A stretch of 64,000 bases of DNA. Source: Marinibaculum pumilum (lineage in GTDB: Bacteria > Pseudomonadota > Alphaproteobacteria > Ferrovibrionales > Ferrovibrionaceae). A program made the position numbers and the translations under genes. Below, in pieces: positions 53,181-62,249 of this stretch; position 1 is the first letter of the stretch; each line of letters opens with the position of its first letter. The stretch covers positions 62,001 to 126,000 of the forward strand of contig NZ_JBHRTR010000048.1 of the NCBI RefSeq assembly GCF_042646425.1, read 5' to 3'. The notes beneath the pieces were generated by a model that was not told the origin of the DNA, did no database searches, and worked only from the letters and a program-made list of their open reading frames with translations.

Positions 53181-53487
53181 GGGCATCCTCCTCTCCGTTC
53201 TGCGGCACCATTGCTGCGGGCGTTGTGCCGCCCGTCCCGTGCCCAGTTGGAGGAAGCCTGCGCGTCGACGGGTGCCCCGTCTTTCAGAAGCCGGCTTTTA
53301 CAGATTCCTGCCGCCGCCCCTCCGGCGGGACAGATTGTCGCTGGCATGGAGTTGCGGTTAGACTTGGAGCAAGCCCGTGCCAGGCCGGCGATCCCGCCGG
53401 CAGCGGCAGCAGAAGGGCGCGACCGCCAGGAGGAGCGCGCAACGGCCCGTTGGCCGGGTCCCGCTTCCTGGACGGCAGAGCTGGGGG
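53181..53487. promoter_or_regulatory. Divergent intergenic region between FAD oxidoreductase and AraC regulator
   Basis: 307 bases without a convincing gene. It should contain the promoters of both divergent units and the AraC binding sites. I see no clear -35/-10 pair or palindrome; a short frame runs through it in the AraC frame back to 53377 but has no ribosome-binding site. Confidence 0.5.
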
Positions 53488-54381
53488 GTGACGCTGGTGG
53501 CGCTGAGCCGGACCGCGTTGGAATCCGTTCCTGGCAGCGTGATCACCGGCGCACGCTTCCAGGGGTTGGAGCAGTTCCCCGCACGGTCGACGACCGGCGG
53601 GATCAGCTACTGCATTGCCGGGCCGACCCCCTATTCCCTGGACTTCGCCACCGACTTCGACGTGATCTGCCTGCTGCTGGGCGACATCGCCGGCCGTACC
53701 CGCTTCGACGACGACCGGGAATGCGAGATGGTCTTCCGAGGGGAGACGGCGGCCTTCCATCCCGGCGGCGGCAATGTGCGGGTCGATGCGCAGCGGGTGC
53801 GCCACGGCTTCATCGCCTTTGGCTTTTCGCCCGAATTCCAGGAGGTCGCCGACGACCATCGCCTCTCCGCCCTGCGGCGGGAGGGCACCCGCAACAATCT
53901 GCGGCGGGTGGAGATCCGGCACCTGGCCCGCTATGTGCGGGAGCGGATGCGCGGCAGCGATCGGCTGGACCGGCTGGAACTGCAGTCGCTCGCCACCCTG
54001 ACCTACCTGCATACCCTGCGCAGCCTGGAGAGCCGGCCGTCGGAGCGGCCGGGCGGCGGGCTGTCGGATGCCGCCTTTCGGCTGATCTGCGACCATATCG
54101 ACGCGGAACTGGCGAACGAGATCTCCTGCGAGGGGATCGCCGCCGCCGCCGGCCTGCCGCTGCGGGTGGTGTTCGACGGCATGAAGGCCCGCACCGGCAT
54201 GAGCCCCTACAAGTACGTGGTGGAACGCCGGCTGGCCCGCGCCTGCCACCTGCTGCGCAGCACCGACGATCCGATCGCCGATATCGCCTTCGCCTGCGGC
54301 TTCTCCTCCCAGCAGCACCTGACATCGGCCATGTCGACGCGGCTCGGCCGCACGCCGCTGCGCGTCCGCCGCGACGGCTGA
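53488..54381 (+). CDS. AraC family transcriptional regulator
   Basis: About 297 residues from GTG at 53488. The first 200 residues resemble an AraC-binding-like ligand domain (TTGGISYCIAGPTPYSLDFATDFDVICLLLGDIAG, ETAAFHPGGGNVRVDAQRVRHGFIAFGFSPEF). The C-terminal HTH pair is clear: ELANEISCEGIAAAAGLPLRVVFDGMKARTGMSPYKYVVERRLARACHLL and PIADIAFACGFSSQQHLTSAMSTRLGRTPLRVRR. It diverges from the FAD oxidoreductase, so it is the likely activator of the transport-catabolism operon. The start is uncertain; the same frame is open to 53377. Confidence 0.85.
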   Translation: MTLVALSRTALESVPGSVITGARFQGLEQFPARSTTGGISYCIAGPTPYSLDFATDFDVICLLLGDIAGRTRFDDDRECEMVFRGETAAFHPGGGNVRVDAQRVRHGFIAFGFSPEFQEVADDHRLSALRREGTRNNLRRVEIRHLARYVRERMRGSDRLDRLELQSLATLTYLHTLRSLESRPSERPGGGLSDAAFRLICDHIDAELANEISCEGIAAAAGLPLRVVFDGMKARTGMSPYKYVVERRLARACHLLRSTDDPIADIAFACGFSSQQHLTSAMSTRLGRTPLRVRRDG

Positions 54382-54438
54382 CCCCCTCGGGAATTCCGGG
54401 CGCTTGCCATGCGCCGCACGCAATACCCCCCGGCGCGC

Positions 54439-54456
54439 TGCATGTTGCGAATGCAA
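54439..54456. promoter_or_regulatory. Possible operator upstream of the TonB module
   Basis: TGCAT at 54439-54443 and ATGCA at 54451-54455 form an inverted repeat with a seven-base spacer, and TTGC/GCAA at 54445-54456 forms a nested one. A further TTGCAT follows at 54468. The site is AT-richer than its surroundings and lies about 75-90 bases before exbB. An iron-responsive repressor is a guess. Confidence 0.35.
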
Positions 54457-54528
54457 ACGCCTGTCAATTGCATAGATCCACGGGAAAGCCTATGAATGGC
54501 GCCGGCGCGTATCGGCCGGAGGAAAGGC

Positions 54529-55452
<924 letters not shown>

Positions 55453-56040
55453 CGGTGCGGGCATCGTGTCGGGAAACGGGACACCGGCGGGTGGGTTGGC
55501 GGCAGGCGGTGCGGCAGCGGTCCGGCCGCGCCGGTCCGGCCTGACCGCCCCGCGCGGCCGCCGGCGCGCCCTGATCAGCCTGACGCCGCTGATCGATGTC
55601 GTCTTCATCCTGCTGGTCTTCTACATGCTGGCCTCGACTTTCACGGACTGGAACGCGATCCCGCTGGCGCTGGACCCGTCGCCCCGCGACGGCGAGCCCG
55701 CCGGCAGTGCGGCGGCAAGCCGGCCGGAGCAGCCCTATGCCGGCGCGCTGATGCTGGACGTCCAGCCGGAGGGCCTGCGCCTGTCGGGACGGCCACTGGC
55801 CGACGCGGAACTGCCGGCGCGTCTGGCCGCGATGCAGCAGGCGGCCGCATCGGGCGGCGGGGCGCCGGGCGCCGGTACATCCTCCATTGGCCGCAAGGTC
55901 ATCGTGCGGCCGATGGAGGGCGTGCCGCTTCAGCGCATGGTCGCGGTGATGGACATGCTGGCGGCGGCCGGGATCACCGACCTGGCGCTGGCGCGGCGCG
56001 GCGGCCTGCCGGCGGGCCAGCCCCGGCAGGGCGGGCAACA

Positions 56041-56547
56041 ATGAGCCGCCTGGTCCGAAAGGCCGGCGGCGGCCGTGCCCTGGACAGCGATGCCGGGATC
56101 CTGCCGCTGATCAACGTCGTCTTCCTGCTGCTGATCTTCTTCATGATCGCCGGCCAGCTGGCCGAGCAGGCGCCGTTCGAGGTGGAGCCGCCGGCCTCCG
56201 ATGCCGAGGCGCAGGTCAGCCGCGAGGAACTGCTGGTGCTGCTGGCCGCCGACGGCCGCGCCGCCGTGGCGGGCCAGACGGTGACGATGGAGGCGGTGGT
56301 CGAACATGTCCTGGCGGCGCTGGCCAAGGCGCGCCAGGCCGCGACGACGGGCGGCGGTCCCAGCCTCGGGCAGGCGCAGCCGCAGGACGGCGCGCCGGGC
56401 GCCGGGCCGGCGCCGGGCGGTTTCCCCGAGGCGGTGCGGCTGCGCGCCGATGCCGGGGTGGAAGCGGCCCGGATCGTCGGCCTGATCGAGGAACTGCGCG
56501 CCGCCGGCGTCGAGAAGATCACCCTGATGACGGCGGGACGATCGTGA
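56041..56547 (+). CDS. exbD: Second ExbD-type biopolymer transporter
   Basis: 168 residues. ILPLINVVFLLLIFFMIAGQL is the ExbD membrane segment, but the position of the proton-carrying Asp is Asn (PLINVV, where the first copy has PLIDV), so it probably cannot conduct protons alone. The periplasmic part ends AARIVGLIEELRAAGVEKITLMT. Two tandem exbD genes that differ in this residue suggest a heteromeric motor. ATGA overlap on the 5' side and overlap with tonB on the 3' side. Confidence 0.88.
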   Translation: MSRLVRKAGGGRALDSDAGILPLINVVFLLLIFFMIAGQLAEQAPFEVEPPASDAEAQVSREELLVLLAADGRAAVAGQTVTMEAVVEHVLAALAKARQAATTGGGPSLGQAQPQDGAPGAGPAPGGFPEAVRLRADAGVEAARIVGLIEELRAAGVEKITLMTAGRS

Positions 56548-57731
56548 TGAAGGGGATGCTGCGCTGGAGCGCCGTGATCCTCGCCGCGCTGGCCTTGCAC
56601 GGGCTGGGAATCCTGTTCTTCCTGCCCTCCGCGCCGGAACCGACGGCGCCGCAGGCCGGCGACGGCTTCACGCTGAGCTTTGCCGGGCTGGCCAGTGCGG
56701 AGGCCGCACCGAGCGCGGCGGACCCTTCGGCGGTTGCCGCGGCCGCACCGGCCTCCGTCGCCGCGGCCTCGCCCGACACCCCGTCGGTGGAGGCGCCGCC
56801 GCCGGAAGAGGAGGTGCAGGAGACCGAGCCGACGGAGGTGGAGACCGAGACCCCGCCGGAACAGGTGACGGAGGCCAGGCCGGAAGAGGTCCGCGACGCC
56901 GTGCCGGAGGAGGTCGCCGAGACCCCGCCCGACCGGATCGCGCCGGTGGAGGCGGCAAAGCCCGCCGAGCCGGAGCAGCGCGAGGTGGCCGAGGCACCGC
57001 GGCTGGAGATGCTGGACGAGAGCCGGCCGAAGCCTGTGGAACCGGTGAAGCCGGTGCAGACCGCCGCCGTGCCGACGGAGAGCCTGAAGCCGGTGACCCC
57101 GAAGCCGCCGCAGCCGAAGGCGGTCGAGGTGCCGGAGCCGCAGGAGGAGGCGGTGCCGACACCGCGGCAGCGTCCGAAGGAACTGGTGCAGCGGACGCCG
57201 CCGAAGCCGCCGCAACCGGCGAAGCAGGTAGCCAAGGCCGAGCCCCGGCCGCCGAAGCCGCAGCCCCCAAAGCCGCAGCCCCCGAAGCCGCAACCACAGC
57301 AGGCGGAGGCGGCGCCCCGGCAGGGCGCCGGCGCGCCGGGCGCAACCGCCCAGGCGGCCCCTCGGCCGCCTTCCGCCAACCCCTCGGCCGCCGGCGGCAA
57401 TGCCGCCCGGACATCGGTCCAGGGCTCCCCGGAGGGCCAGGCCAGGACCCAGAACTACATCGCGCTGCTGCATGCCTGGCTGGCCAAGCACCGCGAATAT
57501 CCGCGCACCGCGCGGATGCGGCGCCAGGAAGGGGTGGTGATGCTGTATTTCGCCATCGATCGCGACGGCCAGCTGCTGCGCTACCGGGTCGAGCGGTCCT
57601 CCGGCTTCCACCTGCTGGACCAGGCGGCGGAGGCGATGATCGAGCGGGCGGCGCCGCTGCCGCCGGTGCCGCTGGAGCTGTTCAACGGCGGCTTCGAGGT
57701 TGTCGTGCCCGTCCGCTTCACCATCTCCTGA
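56544..57731 (+). CDS. tonB: Energy transducer TonB
   Basis: 395 residues. One N-terminal helix (VILAALALHGLGILFFL), a very long linker (about 45-290) rich in Pro, Glu and Lys with three PKPQP tandem units at 57252-57296, and a C-terminal TonB domain (LAKHREYPRTARMRRQEGVVMLYFAIDRDGQLLRYRVERSSGFHLLDQAAEAMI). It transmits energy from the ExbB-ExbD motor to outer-membrane receptors, none of which is encoded here. The linker is long enough to span a thick periplasm. The start is a GTG at 56544 or ATG at 56547. Confidence 0.93.
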   Translation: MMKGMLRWSAVILAALALHGLGILFFLPSAPEPTAPQAGDGFTLSFAGLASAEAAPSAADPSAVAAAAPASVAAASPDTPSVEAPPPEEEVQETEPTEVETETPPEQVTEARPEEVRDAVPEEVAETPPDRIAPVEAAKPAEPEQREVAEAPRLEMLDESRPKPVEPVKPVQTAAVPTESLKPVTPKPPQPKAVEVPEPQEEAVPTPRQRPKELVQRTPPKPPQPAKQVAKAEPRPPKPQPPKPQPPKPQPQQAEAAPRQGAGAPGATAQAAPRPPSANPSAAGGNAARTSVQGSPEGQARTQNYIALLHAWLAKHREYPRTARMRRQEGVVMLYFAIDRDGQLLRYRVERSSGFHLLDQAAEAMIERAAPLPPVPLELFNGGFEVVVPVRFTIS

Positions 57732-57784
57732 CGGGGCGGCCCGGCTTTCGGCGCCGCCCGCCTGCATTGCGGAAGGAGGGCTGC

Positions 57785-58096
57785 ATGTTCATCGCGATGA
57801 ACCGGTTCCAGGTGGCACTGGGCAACGAGGAAGAGTTCGAGCGCATGTGGCGGGAACGGGATTCCCACCTGAAGGCGGTGCCGGGCTTCCGCGCGTTCCA
57901 GCTGCTGCGCGGCCCGCGGGAGCAGGACCATACGCTCTATTCCTCCCATGTGGTCTGGGACAGCCGCGAGGCGTTCGAGGCCTGGACCCGTTCCGATGCC
58001 TTCCGGCAGGCGCATGCCAATGCCGGCAGCGCGAAATCCCTCTATCTCGGCCATCCGCGTTTCGAGGGCTTCGAGGTGATCCAGACCCTCGACTGA
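57785..58096 (+). CDS. Antibiotic biosynthesis monooxygenase family protein, haem-degrading type
   Basis: 103 residues. FIAMNRFQVALGNEEEFERMWRERDSHLKAVPGFRAFQLLRG, then LYSSHVVWDSREAFEAWTRSDAFRQAH and GHPRFEGFEVIQTLD, correspond to an ABM domain of the IsdG/HmoB-like group that opens haem and frees iron. Asn and His residues of the haem site are present (MNRF and FRQAH). The start ATG at 57785 follows a GGAGG site. Placed 53 bases after tonB, it supports a haem or iron uptake role for the module. Confidence 0.82.
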   Translation: MFIAMNRFQVALGNEEEFERMWRERDSHLKAVPGFRAFQLLRGPREQDHTLYSSHVVWDSREAFEAWTRSDAFRQAHANAGSAKSLYLGHPRFEGFEVIQTLD

Positions 58097-58209
58097 TCCA
58101 GATCCGGGACTGATCCGAATCACGGTCATGTGCCGGGGCAGGTGCGGCCGGAACCGCTTCGCCCGGCGATCGTTCTCCAGCCCAAGTGCCTGTCACGCGG
58201 GAGGAAGAT

Positions 58210-59472
58210 GTGGCCGAGATGCTTGAGGCAGCCCTGGAGCGGATGAATCGGGCCGCCGGACATTGCAACATTCCCGAAGAGGTGCTGCTGCGCCTGCACA
58301 GCCCGGCGGAGGTCACCATGGCCAGCCTGCCGGTGCGCCGGGACGACGGCCGGCTGCAGATCTTCCGCGCCTGGCGCTGCCGCTACAACGACACCCGCGG
58401 GCCCGGCAAGGGCGGCATCCGCTTCCATCCGGAGGTCAGCCAGGACGAGGTCGCGACCCTGGCCTTCTGGATGACCCTGAAATGCGCCGTGGTCGACCTG
58501 CCGTTCGGCGGCGCCAAGGGCGGCGTTGCGGTCGACGTGTCGGATCTGTCGACGATGGAGCTGGAACGCCTGTCGCGGGCCTATGTGCGGGCCTTCGCCC
58601 ATACCCTGGGCGACCGCCGCGATATCCCGGCGCCCGACATGTACACCAACGGCCGGGTGATCGCCTGGATGTCCGACGAACTGCGGATCCTGAACGGCGA
58701 GCATGTCCCGGCCGCGATCACCGGCAAGCCGGAGGCGGTGGGCGGCTCCGCCGGCCGGATCGAGGCGACCGGCCGCGGCGCGGCGCAGGTCCTGGCGGCC
58801 CTGGCGAAGGACATCGGCGTGCCGCCGGAAGGGGCGCGCGTCGCGGTACAGGGTTTCGGCAATGCCGCCTACCATCTGGCCGCCGCACTGCGCGACCAGG
58901 GTCATCGCATCGTTGCCGTCTCCGACAGCGGCGGAGGACTCTACGACCCGGACGGCATCGATCCCGACGAGGTGAGGGCCCACAAGGCGCGCACCGGTGC
59001 CGTCGCCGGGGCGCCCACCTTCGGTACCGCCCGGGACATCGACAATGCCGGGCTGCTGACCTGCGACTGCGACCTGCTGGTGCCGGCGGCGACAGGCGGG
59101 CAGATCACCTGCGACAATGCCGCGGATATCCAGGCCCGGGCGATCCTGGAAGTGGCGAACGGGCCGGTGGATCCGGCGGCGGATGCGGACCTGCATGACA
59201 CCGGGGTGATCGTGGTGCCGGACATCCTGGCCAATGCGGGCGGGGTCGTGGTCTCGCACCTGGAATGGGTGCAGAACCTGGGCGGCGAGCGCTGGCCGCT
59301 GGACCGGGTGCGCGAGCAGCTGGACGCCACGATGTGCCGCGAGGCACGGGCCGTGCAGGAGCTGGCCGCGGAAATGGAGATCGACCTGCGGCAGGCCGCC
59401 TATGTGCATGCCCTGCGGCGGATCGGCGCGGTGGCGGAGGCGCGCGGCATGGAGCAGCACTACCGCGCCTGA
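58210..59472 (+). CDS. gdhA: Glu/Leu/Phe/Val dehydrogenase
   Basis: 420 residues of the amino acid dehydrogenase family. The catalytic region contains RYNDTRGPGKGGIRFHPEV and CAVVDLPFGGAKGGVAVD with the active Lys; the NAD(P) domain has VAVQGFGNAAYHLAAAL; and the end has VPDILANAGGVVVSHLEWVQNL. It interconverts glutamate and 2-oxoglutarate or a related pair. GTG at 58210 is preferred (GGAGG six bases before); the frame is also open to a GTG at 58186. It is separate from the tonB genes by 113 bases. Confidence 0.93.
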   Translation: MAEMLEAALERMNRAAGHCNIPEEVLLRLHSPAEVTMASLPVRRDDGRLQIFRAWRCRYNDTRGPGKGGIRFHPEVSQDEVATLAFWMTLKCAVVDLPFGGAKGGVAVDVSDLSTMELERLSRAYVRAFAHTLGDRRDIPAPDMYTNGRVIAWMSDELRILNGEHVPAAITGKPEAVGGSAGRIEATGRGAAQVLAALAKDIGVPPEGARVAVQGFGNAAYHLAAALRDQGHRIVAVSDSGGGLYDPDGIDPDEVRAHKARTGAVAGAPTFGTARDIDNAGLLTCDCDLLVPAATGGQITCDNAADIQARAILEVANGPVDPAADADLHDTGVIVVPDILANAGGVVVSHLEWVQNLGGERWPLDRVREQLDATMCREARAVQELAAEMEIDLRQAAYVHALRRIGAVAEARGMEQHYRA

Positions 59473-59541
59473 CAGGCGCCGAATTCGGTTATGCTCGCCC
59501 TGCCGTTACGAACCAGAACAACAGGCAGCAGGGAGGGGAAC

Positions 59542-61140
59542 ATGGCCGCGGAGCCTTCGGCATCCGCCGATCAAAGCGTCGTGGAGGGGGAGGCGCGGGA
59601 CTTCGCGCCGCACATCCTGACGGCGGATCTGGAGCAGGCGGCGCAGCTCTGTCCCGACCGCGCGGCATTCCGCATGGCGGGGGCGGATTTCAGCTATGCC
59701 GCCCTGCACGATGCCGCCGGCCGGCTGGCCGGCGGTCTGGCCGCCCTGGGGGTCGGGCCCGGCGACCGGATCGCCACCCTGATGCCGAACCATCCGCTGT
59801 TCCTGGTCGCGCTGCATGCGGCCTGGCGGCGCGGGGCGGCGATGTCGGGGTTGAACCCGCTCTATGGCCAGCCGCTCTTGCAGCGCCAGCTGGCGGAAGT
59901 CACGCCGAAGGTGCTGCTGACCCTGGACGAGCCGGAGCTGCTGGCCAAGGCGCGCGCCGTGGCGCCGGAGGGTGCCGCGGTGCTGGCCGCCACCCCGTCG
60001 GGCGCGGAGCTGCTGCCCGGCGCGGCCGGAACCGGCGGGCTGGCGGCGCACATGGCCGGCCCGGCCCCCGCGTCGGAGCCGCTGACCGTCGACGACCTGG
60101 CGCTGCTGCAGTTCACCGGCGGCACCACCGGGGTGCCGAAGGCGGCGGAACTGACCCACCGCAACATCTCGATCAACAACCAGCAGCTCGGCGCCCGGCT
60201 GCCCCGCTTCGGCTTCGGCTGCGAGGACTTCCTGGCGCTGCCGCCGTTCAGCCATATCATCGGCTCCAGCATCATCCTCTGCCTCGGGGTGAAGCTGGCC
60301 GCGACCCTGCATCCCGTCGCCCGCTTCGTGCCGGAGGAGGCGGTGCGGCTGATGGTGGCGCAGCGGATCAGCTTCCTCTCCGGCGTGCCGCCGATGTTCA
60401 TGGCGATCGCCCGCCTGCCCGCCGCGCAGGGCGCCGACTGGTCGGCGCTGAAATACTGCATGACCGGCGGCGCGGCGATCCCGGCCTCGGTGATCGCGGA
60501 GTTCGAGGGGGTGACCGGCGCGCCGCTGCTCACCGCCTACGGCCTGTCGGAAACGGCGCCCGGCGCGGTCCTGGCGCTGGAGGGCGAGAAGGCGCCGGAG
60601 GGCGGCACCGGCCGGCCGCTGCCGGAAACGAAGGTGGAGATCCGCGACATCGCCGATCCGGGCCGCATCGTGCCGCGCGGCAGCCGCGGCGAGATCTGCA
60701 TCTCCGGCCCCCAGGTCACCCGCGGCTATTTCGGCCGGCCGGAGGAGAGCGCGCACGCGCTGGGACAGGGCTTCCTGCGCACCGGCGATATCGGCGTGAT
60801 CGACGCCGAGGGCTTCATCTGGGTGGTCGACCGGCTGAAGGACATCATCATCGCCTCTGGCTACAACATCTATCCCGCCCTGGTGGAGGAGGCGCTGTAC
60901 CGCCATCCCGACATCGTCGAGGCGGCCGTGGTCGGCGCCCCCGACGAGTATCGCGGCGAGACGGTGAAGGCGGTCGTCGTCCTGGCCGAGGGCAAGACGC
61001 TCGCCCTGGAGGACCTGCAGGCCTTCCTGAAGGACAGCCTGTCGCCGATGGAGATGCCGAAGCAGCTGGAGGTCCGCAGCGAACTCCCCCGCTCGCCCGC
61101 CGGCAAGATCCTCCGCCGCGCACTGAAAGCGGAGGGGTAG
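59542..61140 (+). CDS. AMP-binding acyl/aryl-CoA synthetase
   Basis: 532 residues. ANL superfamily motifs are present in order: the P-loop LQFTGGTTGVPKAAELTHRN near residue 190, TAYGLSETAPG, TRGYFGRPEESA, GFLRTGDIGVIDAEGFIWVVDRLKDIIIASGYNIYPALVEE, and the final PRSPAGKILRR with the catalytic Lys. It activates a carboxylic acid as acyl-AMP and forms the CoA thioester, similar to long-chain or 4-coumarate-CoA ligases. GGGAGGGG precedes the ATG at 59542. The substrate is not predictable; it may be linked with no neighbour. Confidence 0.93.
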   Translation: MAAEPSASADQSVVEGEARDFAPHILTADLEQAAQLCPDRAAFRMAGADFSYAALHDAAGRLAGGLAALGVGPGDRIATLMPNHPLFLVALHAAWRRGAAMSGLNPLYGQPLLQRQLAEVTPKVLLTLDEPELLAKARAVAPEGAAVLAATPSGAELLPGAAGTGGLAAHMAGPAPASEPLTVDDLALLQFTGGTTGVPKAAELTHRNISINNQQLGARLPRFGFGCEDFLALPPFSHIIGSSIILCLGVKLAATLHPVARFVPEEAVRLMVAQRISFLSGVPPMFMAIARLPAAQGADWSALKYCMTGGAAIPASVIAEFEGVTGAPLLTAYGLSETAPGAVLALEGEKAPEGGTGRPLPETKVEIRDIADPGRIVPRGSRGEICISGPQVTRGYFGRPEESAHALGQGFLRTGDIGVIDAEGFIWVVDRLKDIIIASGYNIYPALVEEALYRHPDIVEAAVVGAPDEYRGETVKAVVVLAEGKTLALEDLQAFLKDSLSPMEMPKQLEVRSELPRSPAGKILRRALKAEG

Positions 61141-61164
61141 GGGGGCTTTGCCGTCCTGCCACGA

Positions 61165-61185
61165 TCCTCGGGTCGAGCCCGAGGA
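61165..61185. repeat. Palindromic repeat element (copy A)
   Basis: TCCTCGGG (61165-61172), TCGAG and CCCGAGGA (61178-61185) form a perfect eight-base stem with a five-base spacer, followed by CGACGG. It starts 24 bases after the acyl-CoA synthetase stop and may terminate it, but a close inverted copy 63 bases on and two more on the other side of the GIY-YIG gene show that it belongs to a dispersed family. Confidence 0.85.
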
Positions 61186-61247
61186 CGACGGCGAAGCTGG
61201 TGCGGATTGCAGGGCTGACAGGCGCGGTGCCAGCAGCCTCCCCGTCG

Positions 61248-61268
61248 CCCTCGGGCTCGACCCGAGGG
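61248..61268. repeat. Palindromic repeat element (copy B, inverted relative to A)
   Basis: CCCTCGGG (61248-61255), CTCGA and CCCGAGGG (61261-61268). Read on the other strand this is the same core as copy A, with flanking CGACGG inverted (CCGTCG at 61243). A and B thus form an inverted pair just upstream of the GIY-YIG gene. Confidence 0.85.
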
Positions 61269-61316
61269 CCGCGATGGTACCTTGCCGCCTCCCTGTAAGG
61301 CCCCTAACCTTCAACC

Positions 61317-61607
61317 ATGAAGGGTGGTTGGGTCTACATCCTCGCGAGCCGTCCGCAGGGCACCCTGTACATCGGCGTGACCGCGGACCTCGCTGCCCGC
61401 GTGCTCGCCCATCGCGAAGGCCGCGGCAGCGGCTTCGCGCATTACTACGGCACCCGCCGGCTGGTCTATGTCGAACGCCATGAAGACATCGTACGCGCGA
61501 TCCAGCGGGAGAAGAACCTGAAGCGCTGGCGCCGCGCCTGGAAGATCGCGTTGATCGAAGCCGAAAATCCCGGCTGGGGCGATCTTTGGGAGAGGCTTCA
61601 GGTATAG
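61317..61607 (+). CDS. GIY-YIG nuclease family protein
   Basis: 96 residues. WVYILASRPQGTLYIGVTADLAARVLAHREG holds the motif as VYI...LYIG, followed by VYVERHEDIVRAIQREKNLKRWRRAWKIALIEAENPGWGDLW. This is the COG2827/YhbQ-like small group, whose cellular target is unknown. The DNA-nuclease residues Tyr, Arg and Glu of the fold are in place. It is bracketed on both sides by inverted pairs of palindromic repeats. GAAGG lies within a weak ribosome-binding site. Confidence 0.92.
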   Translation: MKGGWVYILASRPQGTLYIGVTADLAARVLAHREGRGSGFAHYYGTRRLVYVERHEDIVRAIQREKNLKRWRRAWKIALIEAENPGWGDLWERLQV

Positions 61608-61638
61608 GCAGACGGCGATGCGGCACAGTCCCGTCACG

Positions 61639-61661
61639 GTCCTCGGGTCAAGCCCGAGGAC
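61639..61661. repeat. Palindromic repeat element (copy C)
   Basis: GTCCTCGGG (61639-61647), TCAAG and CCCGAGGAC (61653-61661), a perfect nine-base stem, followed by GACGG. It has the same orientation and flank as copy A, 32 bases after the GIY-YIG stop. Confidence 0.85.
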
Positions 61662-61719
61662 GACGGATATGTTGAGTTGCCGCGAGGCAAGCAGCGCCGC
61701 GCCACCGGCCTTTCCGTCG

Positions 61720-61740
61720 CCTTCGGGCCTGACCCGAAGG
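61720..61740. repeat. Palindromic repeat element (copy D, inverted relative to C)
   Basis: CCTTCGGG (61720-61727), CCTGA and CCCGAAGG (61733-61740), preceded by CCGTCG at 61714. It repeats the arrangement of copy B and lies 23 bases from the 3' end of the convergent VOC gene. Confidence 0.85.
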
Positions 61741-61763
61741 CCGCGACGATACAGCGCCGATCC

Positions 61764-62171
61764 TCACCCCTCCGCCTTCGCCGCCCAGGGGTCATAGGTC
61801 CCGAAGCTCCACAGATTGCCCTCGGGATCGCGGGCGGAATATTCGCGGGAGCCGTAGGGGGTGTCGTACAGTTCCATGACGATCTCCGCACCGGCCGCCT
61901 TCGCGCGGGCGTAGTGGGCGTCGGCATCCGCGACGATCACGTAGATCCCCATCGGCACCTGCGCCCAGGGATTGTCGGCCTTCCCGGTGCCGCTACCGAA
62001 CATCACCATGCCGTTGCCGATGGTCATCTCGGCATGGCCGATGCCGCCATCCTCGCCCGGATAGCTGGCATGGGGGGCGAAGCCGAAGGCCTTTTCCAGG
62101 AAGCTCGCCGCCTCGTTGGTGCGGGCATAGCGGATCGCGGGAATGATCGTGGGGGTCTGCGGGCCGGTCAT
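61764..62171 (-). CDS. VOC family (glyoxalase/bleomycin resistance-like) protein
   Basis: 135 residues with the repeated beta-alpha-beta pattern: IPAIRYARTNEAASFLEKAFGFAPHASYPGEDGGIGHAEMTIGNGMVMFGSG in the first module and GIYVIVADADAHYARAKAAGAEIVMELYDTPYGSREYSARDPEGNLWSFGTYDPW in the second, with Glu and His that can bind metal. It resembles the PhnB-like subgroup. The role is unknown; proteins of this type often lie near ECF42 modules. Confidence 0.88.
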   Translation of the reverse strand: MTGPQTPTIIPAIRYARTNEAASFLEKAFGFAPHASYPGEDGGIGHAEMTIGNGMVMFGSGTGKADNPWAQVPMGIYVIVADADAHYARAKAAGAEIVMELYDTPYGSREYSARDPEGNLWSFGTYDPWAAKAEG

Positions 62172-62249
62172 CGGTCTGTCCTCCTGTCGGGTGGGTCGAT
62201 GGGCGGAGGGTAGGGCGGCGGCGGCCTGCGGTATTGGACGTTTTTCCGC

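Noticed and set aside
57734..57761. Hairpin GGGCGGC/GCCGCCC after tonB as terminator
   Set aside because: No T-run follows and the monooxygenase gene begins a few bases later with its own ribosome-binding site; it may be a weak attenuator, but evidence is lacking.
61165..61740. CRISPR array or direct-repeat array around the GIY-YIG gene
   Set aside because: The copies are palindromes in alternating orientation with irregular spacing, not equally spaced direct repeats with unique spacers, and no cas gene is near.
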